Of a stretch of 64,000 bases of DNA, positions 9,471 to 18,599 are shown piece by piece. Below the pieces are notes generated by a model, which saw only the letters and a program-made list of their open reading frames with translations, was not told where the DNA came from and did not search any database. This DNA is from Halobacillus halophilus DSM 2266 (GTDB lineage Bacteria; Bacillota; Bacilli; Bacillales; Halobacillaceae), in contig NC_017668.1 in NCBI RefSeq assembly GCF_000284515.1, forward strand, positions 2,418,001-2,482,000. Direction: 5' to 3'. Each line of letters begins with the position of its first letter. The first letter of the stretch is position 1. Made by a program: the position numbers and the translations under genes.

Positions 9471-10373
9471 CTATTGTTTGCTGGACTGTAATGCCAGTGC
9501 TAGCGAATAAACCTTACTTTCTGCTGAATCAGCTCTTGAAGTCAATACAATGGGTGCTTTGGCTCCACTTATTACAGCAGCGACTTTGGCACCAGCAAAA
9601 TACATAAACGACTTGTATAAGGCGTTGGCCACTTCTATAGTTGGCACCATTAGAATATCCGCTTGTCCTGCCACTTCTGACTGCACCCCTTTATGTTCAG
9701 CCGCTCGTTTATCAACCGCATTATCAAAAGCAAGCGGTCCATCCACGAGACAATCACTAATCTGTCCCCGCCGGTTCATTTGAGTTAATATGGCAGCATC
9801 CTCAGTAGCCGGCATAGCCGGATTAACTACTTCCACAGCAGCAAGCACAGCAACCTTCGGTAAGTTCCAACCTGCTAGGCTCGCTACTTCTACGGCATTA
9901 TTTATGATCTGAACCTTCTCCCCCAGGGTTGGGGCAATGTTCATAGCCGCATCAGTTAAAAATATTAATTTGTCCTGCCCCGGTACTTCAAAGAGGGCAA
10001 CATGGGATAAGACCCCGCCAGCTCTAAGGCCATATTGTTTATCTAATACCGCTTTAAGCAGTGTTTTAGTATCAATATTTCCTTTCATTACCACATGAGC
10101 TTCTTGATTATGAACGGCCTTTACGGCTTCATGAGCAGCCTTTTCACGTGTGCAATCCAGAAAGGTTATCCCTTCATCTTTCAAATCTATATTCATCTTT
10201 TCTGCAAGTTCTGTAATAGCTAGTTTATCTCCTGTAAGAAGAAACCTGCCAATTCCCAGTTCTCGTGTTTTTTTAACCGCTCTCAAGACTTCTTCATCTT
10301 CGGCCTGAGCTACTGCAACGGTTTTCAATTCTGCACGATTAACCTGGGCCACCATTTGATCTAAGGTTTTCAT
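9471..10373 (-). CDS. ptb: Phosphate butyryltransferase
   Basis: A 300-residue phosphotransacetylase-family enzyme that exchanges CoA for phosphate on branched acyl-CoA, working with butyrate kinase. VMKGNIDTK near residue 95 and the C-terminal PIVLTSRADSAESKVYSLALA are typical of the PTA_PTB family. It is the first gene of the bkd operon and lies directly downstream of a sigma-54 promoter. The operon order ptb-bcd-buk-lpdV-bkdAA-bkdAB-bkdB is the same as in B. subtilis. Confidence 0.94.
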   Translation of the reverse strand: MKTLDQMVAQVNRAELKTVAVAQAEDEEVLRAVKKTRELGIGRFLLTGDKLAITELAEKMNIDLKDEGITFLDCTREKAAHEAVKAVHNQEAHVVMKGNIDTKTLLKAVLDKQYGLRAGGVLSHVALFEVPGQDKLIFLTDAAMNIAPTLGEKVQIINNAVEVASLAGWNLPKVAVLAAVEVVNPAMPATEDAAILTQMNRRGQISDCLVDGPLAFDNAVDKRAAEHKGVQSEVAGQADILMVPTIEVANALYKSFMYFAGAKVAAVISGAKAPIVLTSRADSAESKVYSLALALQSSKQ

Positions 10374-10396
10374 TCTGTCACCTCTTCTTATAACTA

Positions 10397-10414
10397 ATGC
10401 AAGATTCGTGCCAA
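10397..10414 (-). promoter_or_regulatory. Sigma-54 (SigL) -24/-12 promoter of the bkd operon
   Basis: On the minus strand TTGGCAC is followed by five bases and TTGCAT, a near-perfect TGGCAC-N5-TTGCA element. It lies 24 bases upstream of the ptb start. The adjacent bkdR encodes the matching sigma-54 activator. Confidence 0.9.
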
Positions 10415-10456
10415 CTCAATGCACCCCACATCTGCCTGTTTCGAAACTCACAACCG

Positions 10457-10470
10457 TGCAAAATTTTGCA
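10457..10470. promoter_or_regulatory. Palindrome upstream of the sigma-54 promoter, candidate BkdR binding site
   Basis: TGCAAAATTTTGCA is a perfect 14-bp palindrome about 45 bp upstream of the -24 element, in the position of an upstream activating sequence. A related TGCAT/ATGC-rich stretch continues toward and into the end of bkdR. Binding by BkdR is inferred from position only. Confidence 0.5.
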
Positions 10471-10478
10471 TTTTATGC

Positions 10479-12551
10479 TTATTTTTGCATGCTATGTTTA
10501 TCTAAATTGTATTTATCCAATTTATAATAGAAGTTTCGAATGGATATGCCAAGGGCTTTAGCGGTCTGTGTCTTATTAAAATCATGGGCCCGGAAAGCGT
10601 CCGCTAAGAGTCTTTTTTCATATTCATCCACGGCTTGCTGAAGTGTCTCCCCTAGCCACTGATTTCCTGATGTATTCGCACCGGAAGCTGTTGAAGTTTC
10701 TTTCGTAAGGTTCGGGATATGTTTAGGAAGTATTACATCTTCTAAATGATCCATATAAATCATGGCACGTCCAATAATATTTTCGAGCTCCCTTACATTC
10801 CCGGGCCAATGGTAGGCAGTTAATTGCTGGAAAGCCTGCTTATCTATAGAAGTTACATGCCGGCCATAATCTTCATTCAGTTTTTGAATCAGGTGCTCAG
10901 CCAAGAGTTTTAAATCTTCTATCCTCTCTCTTAAAGGAGGGATGTAAATCGGAAGACGGTTTAAGCGGTAATAAAGATCTTCACGAAAAGATTTATTCAT
11001 AATCGCTTTTTCCAAATTCATATTGGTAGCAGCAATTACACGTACATCAATGTGTACCGGCTTAGTGCCCCCCACTCTTAAAATTTCTTTCTCTTGTAAA
11101 ACCCGAAGCAGCTTTGCCTGCATGGGCAGGGTTAATTCTCCAATTTCATCTAAGAAAATGCTCCCAGAGTTGGCTTCTTCAAACAGCCCTTTCTTCCCCC
11201 CACGCTTAGCACCGGAAAAAGCTCCATCTTCATAGCCAAACAGTTCACTCTCTAATAAGCTTTCAGCTATAGAAGCACAATTTACACGGATAAACTTATT
11301 ATGGCGCCGCTCACTCTCATTATGAATGGCATGAGCAAAAAGTTCTTTACCAGTCCCAGATTCCCCTCGCAGTAAAACGGTAGCCGGAGTCCTTGCTCCT
11401 ACTTTTGCTTGTTCCAAAGCAAGCGTCATTTCTGAAGAATTACCGATAATGTCATCAAACGTGTACTTTGCTTCAAGACTCCTAATAATCTGACGCGCTC
11501 TTCTGAGTTCGCTGGTTAAAGACTGAATTTCTGTCACATCATGTAGAACTCCGACACTGCCTTTTAATTTTCCATCTACAATGACTGGTGCTACATTTAC
11601 TAATACATCCTTTTTGTGAGGGCCCACCTTCATCCTCACTCCCCGAACTGGACGTCGGGTTTTGAGGACCTTCATATGCATACTTTCCCCTTCATATATG
11701 TCCACTGTGGCAGGCTTACCTACAATTTCATTTTCTGATAACCCTGTAATTCTGGAATAAGCAGGATTAACCATTAAACCGCTTCCATTTTCATCCACAA
11801 CCGATATAGCTTCATCAGAAGATTGAATGATCGCTTCAAGCATCGTTTTTACTTCTTTTAAATCGGTAATTTCTTCTGCCAGATCTACTACTTCTGTAAT
11901 GTCCTGAAAAACGGCATACGCCCCAATAACTTTCCCGCCAGCACCAATCATAGGAATCCTTGTCGTTATAACTTTTTTCCCATTTTCAAGGATCAATTTC
12001 TGGTTTACTTCTTTTTCCCGCGATTTCAATAGCTGAGGTAATCTTGAAGCCGGAATTACCCCCTGGATGGATCTTCCAATAATAGACTTTTTATCCATAC
12101 CTAAAATCTGTTCCGCACTTCGGTTTACAAAAGAGACTTTGGCATCAGGTGCAATTACGATCATACCATCGTGAATGCTGTTTAATATAAGATGCTGGTT
12201 CTCAGTCTGGCGTTTCAATTCCTGAACGAGTGCTTCTTTTTCTTCGAGAAGCTCTGATGTAATATAAGCTACGGATCCTGGAATAACAACCGTTTTCTGA
12301 TTTCTACGGGCTCTAATCTCTTCAAAAACCCCGTCATTTCCTGTAGCTTCAATTACTATATCTATATCTTTATGTATATACTCCTGCCAGTGAGCACCTG
12401 TTGGGATGTTTATGGCCTCTGCTAACCCAAGTCCTACAGCATCCTTGTTAATATCTGTCACTGCTACAATTTTCATTCGATCTGTTTCATTCAGCAGTTT
12501 TAACAGGGCTGTTCCACCTTTGCCTGCTCCGACAATCAATACACGTTTCAT
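10479..12551 (-). CDS. bkdR: BkdR, sigma-54-dependent activator of branched-chain amino acid catabolism
   Basis: About 690 residues from the preferred ATG at 12551, where a GGGTGTGAT stretch precedes [10 protein letters not shown]. An ATG ten codons upstream (12581) is possible. Order: an N-terminal Rossmann-like [10 protein letters not shown] region (1-100); two PAS domains (roughly 115-220 and 235-345); a sigma-54 AAA+ domain with Walker A GESGTGKE and GNVRELEN; and a Fis-type C-terminal helix-turn-helix ([19 protein letters not shown]). The sigma-54 contact loop reads GAFSGA instead of the usual GAFTGA. It activates the adjacent bkd promoter, probably in response to branched-chain amino acids. 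Confidence 0.93.
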   Translation of the reverse strand: MKRVLIVGAGKGGTALLKLLNETDRMKIVAVTDINKDAVGLGLAEAINIPTGAHWQEYIHKDIDIVIEATGNDGVFEEIRARRNQKTVVIPGSVAYITSELLEEKEALVQELKRQTENQHLILNSIHDGMIVIAPDAKVSFVNRSAEQILGMDKKSIIGRSIQGVIPASRLPQLLKSREKEVNQKLILENGKKVITTRIPMIGAGGKVIGAYAVFQDITEVVDLAEEITDLKEVKTMLEAIIQSSDEAISVVDENGSGLMVNPAYSRITGLSENEIVGKPATVDIYEGESMHMKVLKTRRPVRGVRMKVGPHKKDVLVNVAPVIVDGKLKGSVGVLHDVTEIQSLTSELRRARQIIRSLEAKYTFDDIIGNSSEMTLALEQAKVGARTPATVLLRGESGTGKELFAHAIHNESERRHNKFIRVNCASIAESLLESELFGYEDGAFSGAKRGGKKGLFEEANSGSIFLDEIGELTLPMQAKLLRVLQEKEILRVGGTKPVHIDVRVIAATNMNLEKAIMNKSFREDLYYRLNRLPIYIPPLRERIEDLKLLAEHLIQKLNEDYGRHVTSIDKQAFQQLTAYHWPGNVRELENIIGRAMIYMDHLEDVILPKHIPNLTKETSTASGANTSGNQWLGETLQQAVDEYEKRLLADAFRAHDFNKTQTAKALGISIRNFYYKLDKYNLDKHSMQK

Positions 12552-12687
12552 TATTATCACACCCTGCAATAATTTGCGCATCTTTATCCTACCTTATTAT
12601 GCACTTTTTAGCAAGTGGGATTGTATTCCCACATCATTCTGCATTTGGTATACTAGATAATGATTGTTAAAAAAGGAGATACTAACT

Positions 12688-12933
12688 ATGCGCATAATTG
12701 CTTTACTGTTATTAGCAACTCCCGGAATCATTGCGGTTTATGGCATAAAATTAATGCGGGATGCATTATTCGGTGAATTTCACCCTATATTTTTTCACAT
12801 AGCTTTACAAGGAGCTGCCGGCTTGCTTTTTTTCTTAGGAGGACTTGCCTTTATTGGTGGATTCATTCTTCACCGTGACAGGAAAAGAAACCTCACAAAA
12901 GGACGCTTTGACCAAAATCGTAGTTCGAAATGA
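12688..12933 (+). CDS. yqzF: YqzF family small membrane protein (DUF2627)
   Basis: An 81-residue protein with two hydrophobic segments (about 1-20 and 37-63) and a basic FILHRDRKRN tail, the pattern of DUF2627. The start is the ATG at 12688, nine bases after GGAG; an upstream in-frame TTG lacks a binding site. It is divergent from bkdR, as in B. subtilis. Its function is unknown. The stop region overlaps the ribosome binding site of the next gene, so the two are co-transcribed. Confidence 0.85.
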   Translation: MRIIALLLLATPGIIAVYGIKLMRDALFGEFHPIFFHIALQGAAGLLFFLGGLAFIGGFILHRDRKRNLTKGRFDQNRSSK

Positions 12934-12947
12934 AGGAGTTTTGCTCT

Positions 12948-14855
12948 GTGACAGAGTTTGAGTTATTTAAGAATCAATACCCTTTTGATTTGTTAGCAGA
13001 AGAGGAATTTGAAGACGTATTCGGAAAAGCTGTAGTGAAAGAGTACAGCACGAATGAATTTATTATTCATGAAGACCAATCAGATAATTCAATTGACATC
13101 CATTTTCTCACCTCCGGTCTCGCGAATAATATTATGCATCGTTCCAATGGAAAGCAGTTATCTGTCCGCTTTTATTACCCCGGGGATTTAATAGGGGTCA
13201 TGATTCTCTTAACCAGCGGTGAAATGAGATTTTCTGTCCAGGCTTTAGAACCTGTGAAAACCATCTGTTTTGAGCGAGAATCCTTTTTGAAAGTGATGTC
13301 TAATAATACACAGTTTTCAAAAGTCGTCATGGATGGAATCAGCAATTTAATGAAGAGTCTGTATGATGAAGTTAAATACAAGAGTTCCACAACTGATGAT
13401 CAGGATGACCGCGATCTCTATAAAAAGCGTGCCGACGCCTATATGGAACCACCAACATTTATACACCCTGAATCTTCCATTGAAAAGGCTGCGCGTATGT
13501 TACAACAACAGAAAATAGAAGCTTTAATTGTAAGTGAGGATCAAAAAACGATGCTAGGGATGATAGGGTACGGTGAGATCCTTCGCGCTTATTTCGAAAA
13601 CGATCACAATAATCCGGTGAAGGCCTATATGTCTCAGGAAGCATACGAAATCAATGAACAAGAATTCATTTATGATGCGCTTAGTTACCTGAAACACCAC
13701 CCAACTGAAATCATTCCAGTTCTTCATAAAGATAAGATTGTAGGTATCCTTCGTCAATCATCTTTCTTTACGATCAAGAACTCGGTGTATTTTGATCTTA
13801 CTTATCGAATTTCGAATGCGTCAACGATCCAGGAAATCATTGAACTTTCTCCAACCTATAACCAAAGATTCCAAAAATTCATCGCCAGCTTAATTGATGA
13901 TAATATGTTTGCCTATGATATCGCTGAACTTATGACCAACTATAATGATCGTATCCATAAACAGGTTGTACAAATTGCTGAAGATGAAATGATTGCGGAA
14001 GGTCATGGTGCCCCTCCCATCAACTATTGCTTTTTGGTCATGGGAAGTGAAGGACGGAAGGAGCAGGCTTTTTCTACTGATCAGGACAACGGATTGATTT
14101 TAGCTGATTACAATCATTCGAAGCATAAAACAAGAATTAAAGCTTACTTTGAGCAATTTACTACGAAAATTAATTATATGTTAAATGAATGTGGATTCCC
14201 TTATTGTAATGGTGGAATCATGGCAAAAGAAGAAAAATGGCGCAAACAAATGACAGAATGGCATACAAGTGTAGACACTTGGATAGAAAAAATGGATGCA
14301 GAAGAAATTCGTGACTTTACCATTTTCATGGATTTCCGGCCTATATTTGGGGATTATTCACTCGCTTACGAATTAAAAAAGTATGTGACTAAGAGAGTTC
14401 AGAAATCACTAAGCCTTCATCAGCTTTTAATGAAAGACACGCTAAGATTCCGGGTCCCTGTCCAGCCGTTTGGACGTATCTCAGGTGTAGGAAAAAAGCG
14501 GACTCTTAATTTGAAAAAGTCAGCTATTATGCAGATTGTTAATGCTGTAAGAATCTATAGCATGAAATACGGCATTGAAAACATTAATACCGTGAGCCGT
14601 CTGAACGCATTAGCTGAACATGAACGCTTCCACCCTAGAGATGTCGAAAATGCTAAAACAGCTCTGCATCGTTTAATGCTGTTTCGTCTAAAGGAAAATC
14701 TGAAGCAGCTGGAAAATAAAGAAGTTTTGTCCAATGATCTAAAACTTACGCAAATGAACAAAGAGGAGCGTCGCTCTTTGCGAGAAGCATTGATTATTGC
14801 TAAACGGCTTCAGCAAGTACTTGAATTGAGTTACAACCGGAATAGGGTGATGTAA
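12948..14855 (+). CDS. cNMP-binding / CBS-pair / putative nucleotidyltransferase protein (DUF294)
   Basis: About 635 residues from GTG 12948, which sits nine bases after GAAGGAG. An ATG at 12930 has no such site. Order: a cyclic-nucleotide-binding-like beta barrel (about 10-130); two CBS repeats (about 165-280); a DUF294 nucleotidyltransferase-like domain with MGSEGRKEQ (about 365-373) and DQDNG (about 378-382); then the DUF294 C-terminal helical domain. The same architecture occurs in proteobacterial proteins resembling GlnD-type nucleotidyltransferases. CBS pairs usually sense adenine nucleotides. Substrate and target are unknown. The downstream exonuclease gene starts within its TAATG stop. 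Confidence 0.85.
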   Translation: MTEFELFKNQYPFDLLAEEEFEDVFGKAVVKEYSTNEFIIHEDQSDNSIDIHFLTSGLANNIMHRSNGKQLSVRFYYPGDLIGVMILLTSGEMRFSVQALEPVKTICFERESFLKVMSNNTQFSKVVMDGISNLMKSLYDEVKYKSSTTDDQDDRDLYKKRADAYMEPPTFIHPESSIEKAARMLQQQKIEALIVSEDQKTMLGMIGYGEILRAYFENDHNNPVKAYMSQEAYEINEQEFIYDALSYLKHHPTEIIPVLHKDKIVGILRQSSFFTIKNSVYFDLTYRISNASTIQEIIELSPTYNQRFQKFIASLIDDNMFAYDIAELMTNYNDRIHKQVVQIAEDEMIAEGHGAPPINYCFLVMGSEGRKEQAFSTDQDNGLILADYNHSKHKTRIKAYFEQFTTKINYMLNECGFPYCNGGIMAKEEKWRKQMTEWHTSVDTWIEKMDAEEIRDFTIFMDFRPIFGDYSLAYELKKYVTKRVQKSLSLHQLLMKDTLRFRVPVQPFGRISGVGKKRTLNLKKSAIMQIVNAVRIYSMKYGIENINTVSRLNALAEHERFHPRDVENAKTALHRLMLFRLKENLKQLENKEVLSNDLKLTQMNKEERRSLREALIIAKRLQQVLELSYNRNRVM

Positions 14856-15580
14856 TGCTGCCCGTGGACCTACAGATTCTTAAATATATATTTTTTGAAA
14901 AACCCATTTACCATTATAAAATTAAACCTTATTTAAAGTGGAAAAGTTATGGAAACCTTCAACGTCAGCTGCAAACGTACGAACCCGATTTCGAAATTGC
15001 TAAAAAGAATCTTAATGAAGTAGATTATACTATTTTCGATCTCGAGACCACTGGTTTTCTTCCAGAGATCGGTCACGAAATCATTTCTATTGGCGCTGTA
15101 AGGATTCATGGTCTTGATTCGTGTTACCGAAAGAAGCTTCACCAGGTCATCCGTCCCATCAGACCTGTAAATAAGCAGACTTTAAGGTTAACGGGACTCA
15201 CGAAAGAACGCCTTAAAAATTCAAGTCCTTTTATAGAAGGCTTCCAAAATTTCCTGGATTTTAGTGAAGGATCTATTTTGGTCGCTCACCCTGCGAAATT
15301 TGATATGAGGTTCCTGCAGGCCATGTTAAAAAGATGGAAGCTGCCAGCTTATCATCCGCAGGTTCTTGATTCCCATTTAATGGCGCAATGGTTATTCCCT
15401 GACATCAAACATCAGCTCGATCCGCTGCTCAAACACCTCGGAATCGAAAAGCGTGAGCGTCATCATGCCTTAAACGATGCTATTATGACTTCTGAATTAT
15501 TCTGTCACCTTATGCGCTTAACCATGAATGAGGGAATAAATACAGCCGAAGATTTACAAAACCAATTGTACAAAAAATAA
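14855..15580 (+). CDS. DEDDh 3'-5' exonuclease (DnaQ/PolC epsilon-like)
   Basis: A 241-residue protein with all exonuclease motifs: FDLETTG (D62, E64), FD at D150 in LVAHPAKFDM, and HHALNDA (H204, D208). This is a complete DEDDh set. A 55-residue N-terminal extension precedes the catalytic domain. No polymerase or helicase domain is present, so it is a stand-alone exonuclease of the RNase T/epsilon type. It overlaps the stop of the CBS/nucleotidyltransferase gene, so the pair is translationally coupled. Its substrate (DNA or RNA) is not evident. Confidence 0.85.
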   Translation: MLPVDLQILKYIFFEKPIYHYKIKPYLKWKSYGNLQRQLQTYEPDFEIAKKNLNEVDYTIFDLETTGFLPEIGHEIISIGAVRIHGLDSCYRKKLHQVIRPIRPVNKQTLRLTGLTKERLKNSSPFIEGFQNFLDFSEGSILVAHPAKFDMRFLQAMLKRWKLPAYHPQVLDSHLMAQWLFPDIKHQLDPLLKHLGIEKRERHHALNDAIMTSELFCHLMRLTMNEGINTAEDLQNQLYKK

Positions 15581-15611
15581 AACGAAGCTGCTTCAAAAGC
15601 AGCTTCGTTTT
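15579..15611. terminator. Bidirectional terminator
   Basis: A perfect 15-bp stem with a three-base loop, with A tract on one side and T tract on the other, serves the convergent exonuclease and aspartokinase genes. Confidence 0.9.
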
Positions 15612-15616
15612 ATTAA

Positions 15617-16966
15617 TCATTCAAAAAAATTCTTATAGAGAGCTTGCACAGCGGCTGTAAGCGATTCAGATTTCACACCAAACATCATGGAAACTTCGGA
15701 GGAACCCTGGTTAATCATCTCTATATTAACCCCGGCATCCTTAAAAGCTGTGGCAGCCTGACTGGCTAATCCTACGGCCTGGTTCATGCCCTCCCCAACT
15801 ATCATAATCATGGCCATATCTCTCTCAATAAGAACCATATCAACATCCAATTCGTCTTTGATCCGCTTAACCACCACTTCTTCCTTCTCTTTAGGAAGCT
15901 GGTAATCCCTAAGGATCACAGACATATCGTCTATACCGGAAGGAGCATGCTCGAATGAAACCTCTTCATCTTCTAATATCTGGAGCAAGCGGCGTCCAAA
16001 ACCGATCTCTCTATTCATAAGAAATTTACTTACATAGATATTCAGGAAGCCATGATCACTTGCTATCCCAACTACATGACCTTCCCGATCCGGCTGTTCA
16101 GATACAATCATAGTACCTGGAGCTTCAGGATTGTTTGTATTCTTTATGCAAACTGGTATCTTTTCTCTGAATGCAGGAATAAGTGCTTCATCATGAAATA
16201 CAGAGAACCCAGCATAAGACAATTCACGCATTTCCCTATAGGTAAGGGAGGTCAACTGTTTAGGATTGTCTACAATGTTTGGGTTCACACAATAAACAGA
16301 GTCAACATCTGTAAAATTCTCATAAAGATCAGCTTTTACCCCGGCAGCTACTATGGCACCCGTTATATCTGAACCTCCGCGGGAAAAGGTAACAAGCTGA
16401 CCGTTAGGTGTAAAACCAAAAAAGCCTGGAATAACCAAGATTCCATCACGTTCTCTTAATTGATAAAGTCTCTCAAAACTCTCTTCATGTACTAAAGCGC
16501 CTCCTAATTGATTTCGAACGATTATACCTGCATCCCTCGGATTAACATAAGATGCTTTTTGGTTCCTGAACGTTAAATAGGCACTTATTACTAACGCTGA
16601 GCCATCTTCTCCGCATGATTTCAAAGCGTCCATCCCATAGGGTACACCTTCTTTGATTAAGATCATGGCTTCATCAATCTTAGTTTGGACCGCCGTAAAA
16701 ACTTCTTCACGCAGTCCGAGTTCGTTAACATTACTTCGAAACCGATTTAACACTTGATCATAAACGTTTCTGTCAAAAGAAGAGCCATGTATAGAATCCC
16801 CAAGTTTAATGAGAAGATCAGTTACTTTCTCGTCTCCAGAAAATCGTTTACCTGGAGCAGAGACCACAATAACACTTCTTTCATTATCTGCTTCTATAAT
16901 GTCAGTAATTTTTTTTATTTGTTCCGCATTAGATACAGAACTTCCACCAAATTTTACTACTTTCAT
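15617..16966 (-). CDS. thrD: Aspartokinase (ThrD/YclM type)
   Basis: Phosphorylates aspartate in the first step of lysine, threonine and methionine synthesis. The preferred start is the ATG at 16966 (MKVVKFGGSSV), eight bases after a GGGGTG; an ATG 18 bases upstream is less likely. About 449 residues: amino acid kinase domain (KFGGSSV, FSRGGSDITGAIVAA) then two C-terminal ACT domains (GVNIEMINQGSSEVSM). The length and undivided gene fit the B. subtilis YclM class rather than the DapG or LysC types. The ACT domains imply end-product feedback. Gene symbol by similarity only. Confidence 0.88.
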   Translation of the reverse strand: MKVVKFGGSSVSNAEQIKKITDIIEADNERSVIVVSAPGKRFSGDEKVTDLLIKLGDSIHGSSFDRNVYDQVLNRFRSNVNELGLREEVFTAVQTKIDEAMILIKEGVPYGMDALKSCGEDGSALVISAYLTFRNQKASYVNPRDAGIIVRNQLGGALVHEESFERLYQLRERDGILVIPGFFGFTPNGQLVTFSRGGSDITGAIVAAGVKADLYENFTDVDSVYCVNPNIVDNPKQLTSLTYREMRELSYAGFSVFHDEALIPAFREKIPVCIKNTNNPEAPGTMIVSEQPDREGHVVGIASDHGFLNIYVSKFLMNREIGFGRRLLQILEDEEVSFEHAPSGIDDMSVILRDYQLPKEKEEVVVKRIKDELDVDMVLIERDMAMIMIVGEGMNQAVGLASQAATAFKDAGVNIEMINQGSSEVSMMFGVKSESLTAAVQALYKNFFE

Positions 16967-17169
16967 ATGTAAACACCCCATCAATCCACAAAGTTACTAA
17001 TAATTAAGAATTGTATCACAAATTAGTCGGGAAAATGAACCGAAATGATTTAAAAACATAAGTTACCATTTTATATTTTTTAAAATGGAAGCAAATCCCA
17101 TAGAAAATGATGTATAATAAGTGCAGGTTTATATATTTGTTACTTTTTGGAGAAGGAGGTCAGAATTTG

Positions 17170-17442
17170 ATGGTATATAGAAGGGATGGTTTTGGTGGAT
17201 CAAGATTTTATCCTGAAGACGGTGAAATTGAAATATTATGTACATTTGTTGAAACGGGGCACCGCTATGTAATACTTCAATATTTAGAACTGCCCTTCAG
17301 TTATCGACTAATAAAAAGACACGGGATTCATCTGCTGGATGATAAAGCTCATCTCTCCCTGATCCCCTATCTAAATGCCATAGATCAAGGGATATACGAT
17401 AACCCTATCCTTGCTCATGATATACATAAGCTTATGTCCTGA
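17170..17442 (+). CDS. Small hypothetical protein
   Basis: A 90-residue reading frame starting at ATG 17170, ten bases after a strong GAAGGAGG. A longer frame from 17107 would pass through the binding site and is unlikely. The protein has FYPEDGEIEILCTFVETGHRY and HDIHKLMS, no signal peptide and no membrane segment. I do not recognise the family. It is monocistronic between aspartokinase and spo0A, with a TATAAT at 17113-17118 as a possible -10. The strong binding site and position suggest a real gene of unknown function. Confidence 0.6.
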   Translation: MVYRRDGFGGSRFYPEDGEIEILCTFVETGHRYVILQYLELPFSYRLIKRHGIHLLDDKAHLSLIPYLNAIDQGIYDNPILAHDIHKLMS

Positions 17443-17505
17443 ATAAAATAAATTTCGATCTATCACTAAAACCTACCTATATGTAACGGATTAAAATTAA
17501 ATAAA

Positions 17506-17552
17506 AACCTTCTATTATCGGATGGGCGAAATTCACCCGATAATAGAAGGTT
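17506..17552. terminator. Terminator after spo0A
   Basis: A 15-bp stem (AACCTTCTATTATCG and its complement) with a 17-base loop is followed by TTTTTAT on the minus strand. It lies about 50 bases past the spo0A stop and may also serve the convergent small gene. Confidence 0.8.
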
Positions 17553-17599
17553 CAAGAAGGCATTATTCAGTTTCAGACTTTACTTTATATGTTTTATTG

Positions 17600-18379
17600 T
17601 TACGAAGCCTTATGCTCTAAACGTAGACGATCAGCAACCATCGCAATGAATTCACTGTTTGTCGGCTTGGCCTTTGTATGCGAGATGGTGTAGCCGAATA
17701 AAGAAGATATAGCATCGATATTTCCACGATTCCACGCCACTTCGATCGCATGACGAATGGCACGTTCGACTCTTGAGGCTGTAGTATTGTATTTAGTAGC
17801 AATGTCGGGATAGAGGACTTTTGTAATGGATCCAAGGAGTTCAAGATCACGATAAACCATCGTAATGGCTTCCCTTAAATATTGATAGCCTTTGATATGA
17901 GCTGGGACGCCAACTTCATGAATAATGTGAGTAATACTTGTGTCAAGATCCGGCTTTTTAGATTTGGTTGAGGTGTAACTGCTGCCAAGTGCACGGTTAA
18001 TTGGATCACCAGCATGCTTGATTTGTCTAACCTGTTCCGCAAGATGATCCAGGTCAAAAGGCTTCATCATAAAATAGGCAGCACCTAGTTCTACAGCTTT
18101 TTTAGTCACTTCTTCCTGCCCAAATGCCGTTAGCATAATGACTTCTGGCTGTTTATCAAATTCTTTCAGCTTTCCAAGTACAGCCAGTCCATCTAAGTGA
18201 GGCATAATAATATCCAGGATTAACACGTCAGGCTTCTTTTCTTCTACCATTTGCAGACAATCTTTACCATTGTAGCTGGCATCGATTACATCGATATCAT
18301 TGGTGTCTTCAAAATATTCCTGAAGAAGTTTGACTAACTCCCTATTATCATCCGCTAAACATACTTTTATTTTTTCCAT
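17600..18379 (-). CDS. spo0A: Spo0A, master sporulation response regulator
   Basis: The 259-residue protein has a receiver domain (1-120), with acidic residues D10, D11 and phosphoacceptor D56 in [13 protein letters not shown] switch residue and KPFD motif follow. The C-terminal DNA-binding domain (about 145-259) contains the recognition helix in [17 protein letters not shown]. Phosphorylated by the phosphorelay, it binds TGTCGAA boxes to repress or activate the transition to sporulation. It lies downstream of spoIVB as in all Bacillaceae. Three TGTCGAA boxes lie in its upstream region. The length (259) is close to the 267 of B. subtilis. Confidence 0.97.
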   Translation of the reverse strand: MEKIKVCLADDNRELVKLLQEYFEDTNDIDVIDASYNGKDCLQMVEEKKPDVLILDIIMPHLDGLAVLGKLKEFDKQPEVIMLTAFGQEEVTKKAVELGAAYFMMKPFDLDHLAEQVRQIKHAGDPINRALGSSYTSTKSKKPDLDTSITHIIHEVGVPAHIKGYQYLREAITMVYRDLELLGSITKVLYPDIATKYNTTASRVERAIRHAIEVAWNRGNIDAISSLFGYTISHTKAKPTNSEFIAMVADRLRLEHKAS

Positions 18380-18424
18380 TTACCTTCCTCCTTACAAAAT
18401 TATCCCTCTTTTTGCTTGAATACT

Positions 18425-18568
18425 TATATTCGACATAGAGGAAATCTATCCCTTTTCATTATAACAAATAATATTCAAAATAGGATGATATCTTCAAAAT
18501 GCTTAAAAATACTTATAAAATCGCAGTTATTCGACATATCCGAAGTTTTAATGTCGTTTTTTGTCGAA
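18425..18568 (-). promoter_or_regulatory. spo0A control region with three Spo0A boxes
   Basis: TGTCGAA occurs at 18429-18435 and 18530-18536 on the minus strand and at 18562-18568 on the plus strand. The first overlaps a possible sigma-H -10 (GTCGAAT), 13 bases downstream of AAGGGAT. Just upstream, TGTTATAAT is an extended -10 that could serve as the vegetative promoter. B. subtilis spo0A has a matching vegetative/sigma-H pair with Spo0A boxes. Confidence 0.6.
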
Positions 18569-18569
18569 T

Positions 18570-18599
18570 AAAAAAGGGCTCACGAGGAGCTCCTTTTTT
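18570..18599 (-). terminator. Terminator at the end of spoIVB
   Basis: An AAAAAAGG-GCTC stem with one bulged base pairs with GAGC-CCTTTTTT. It overlaps the spoIVB stop codon and ends in a T run on the minus strand. Confidence 0.7.
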
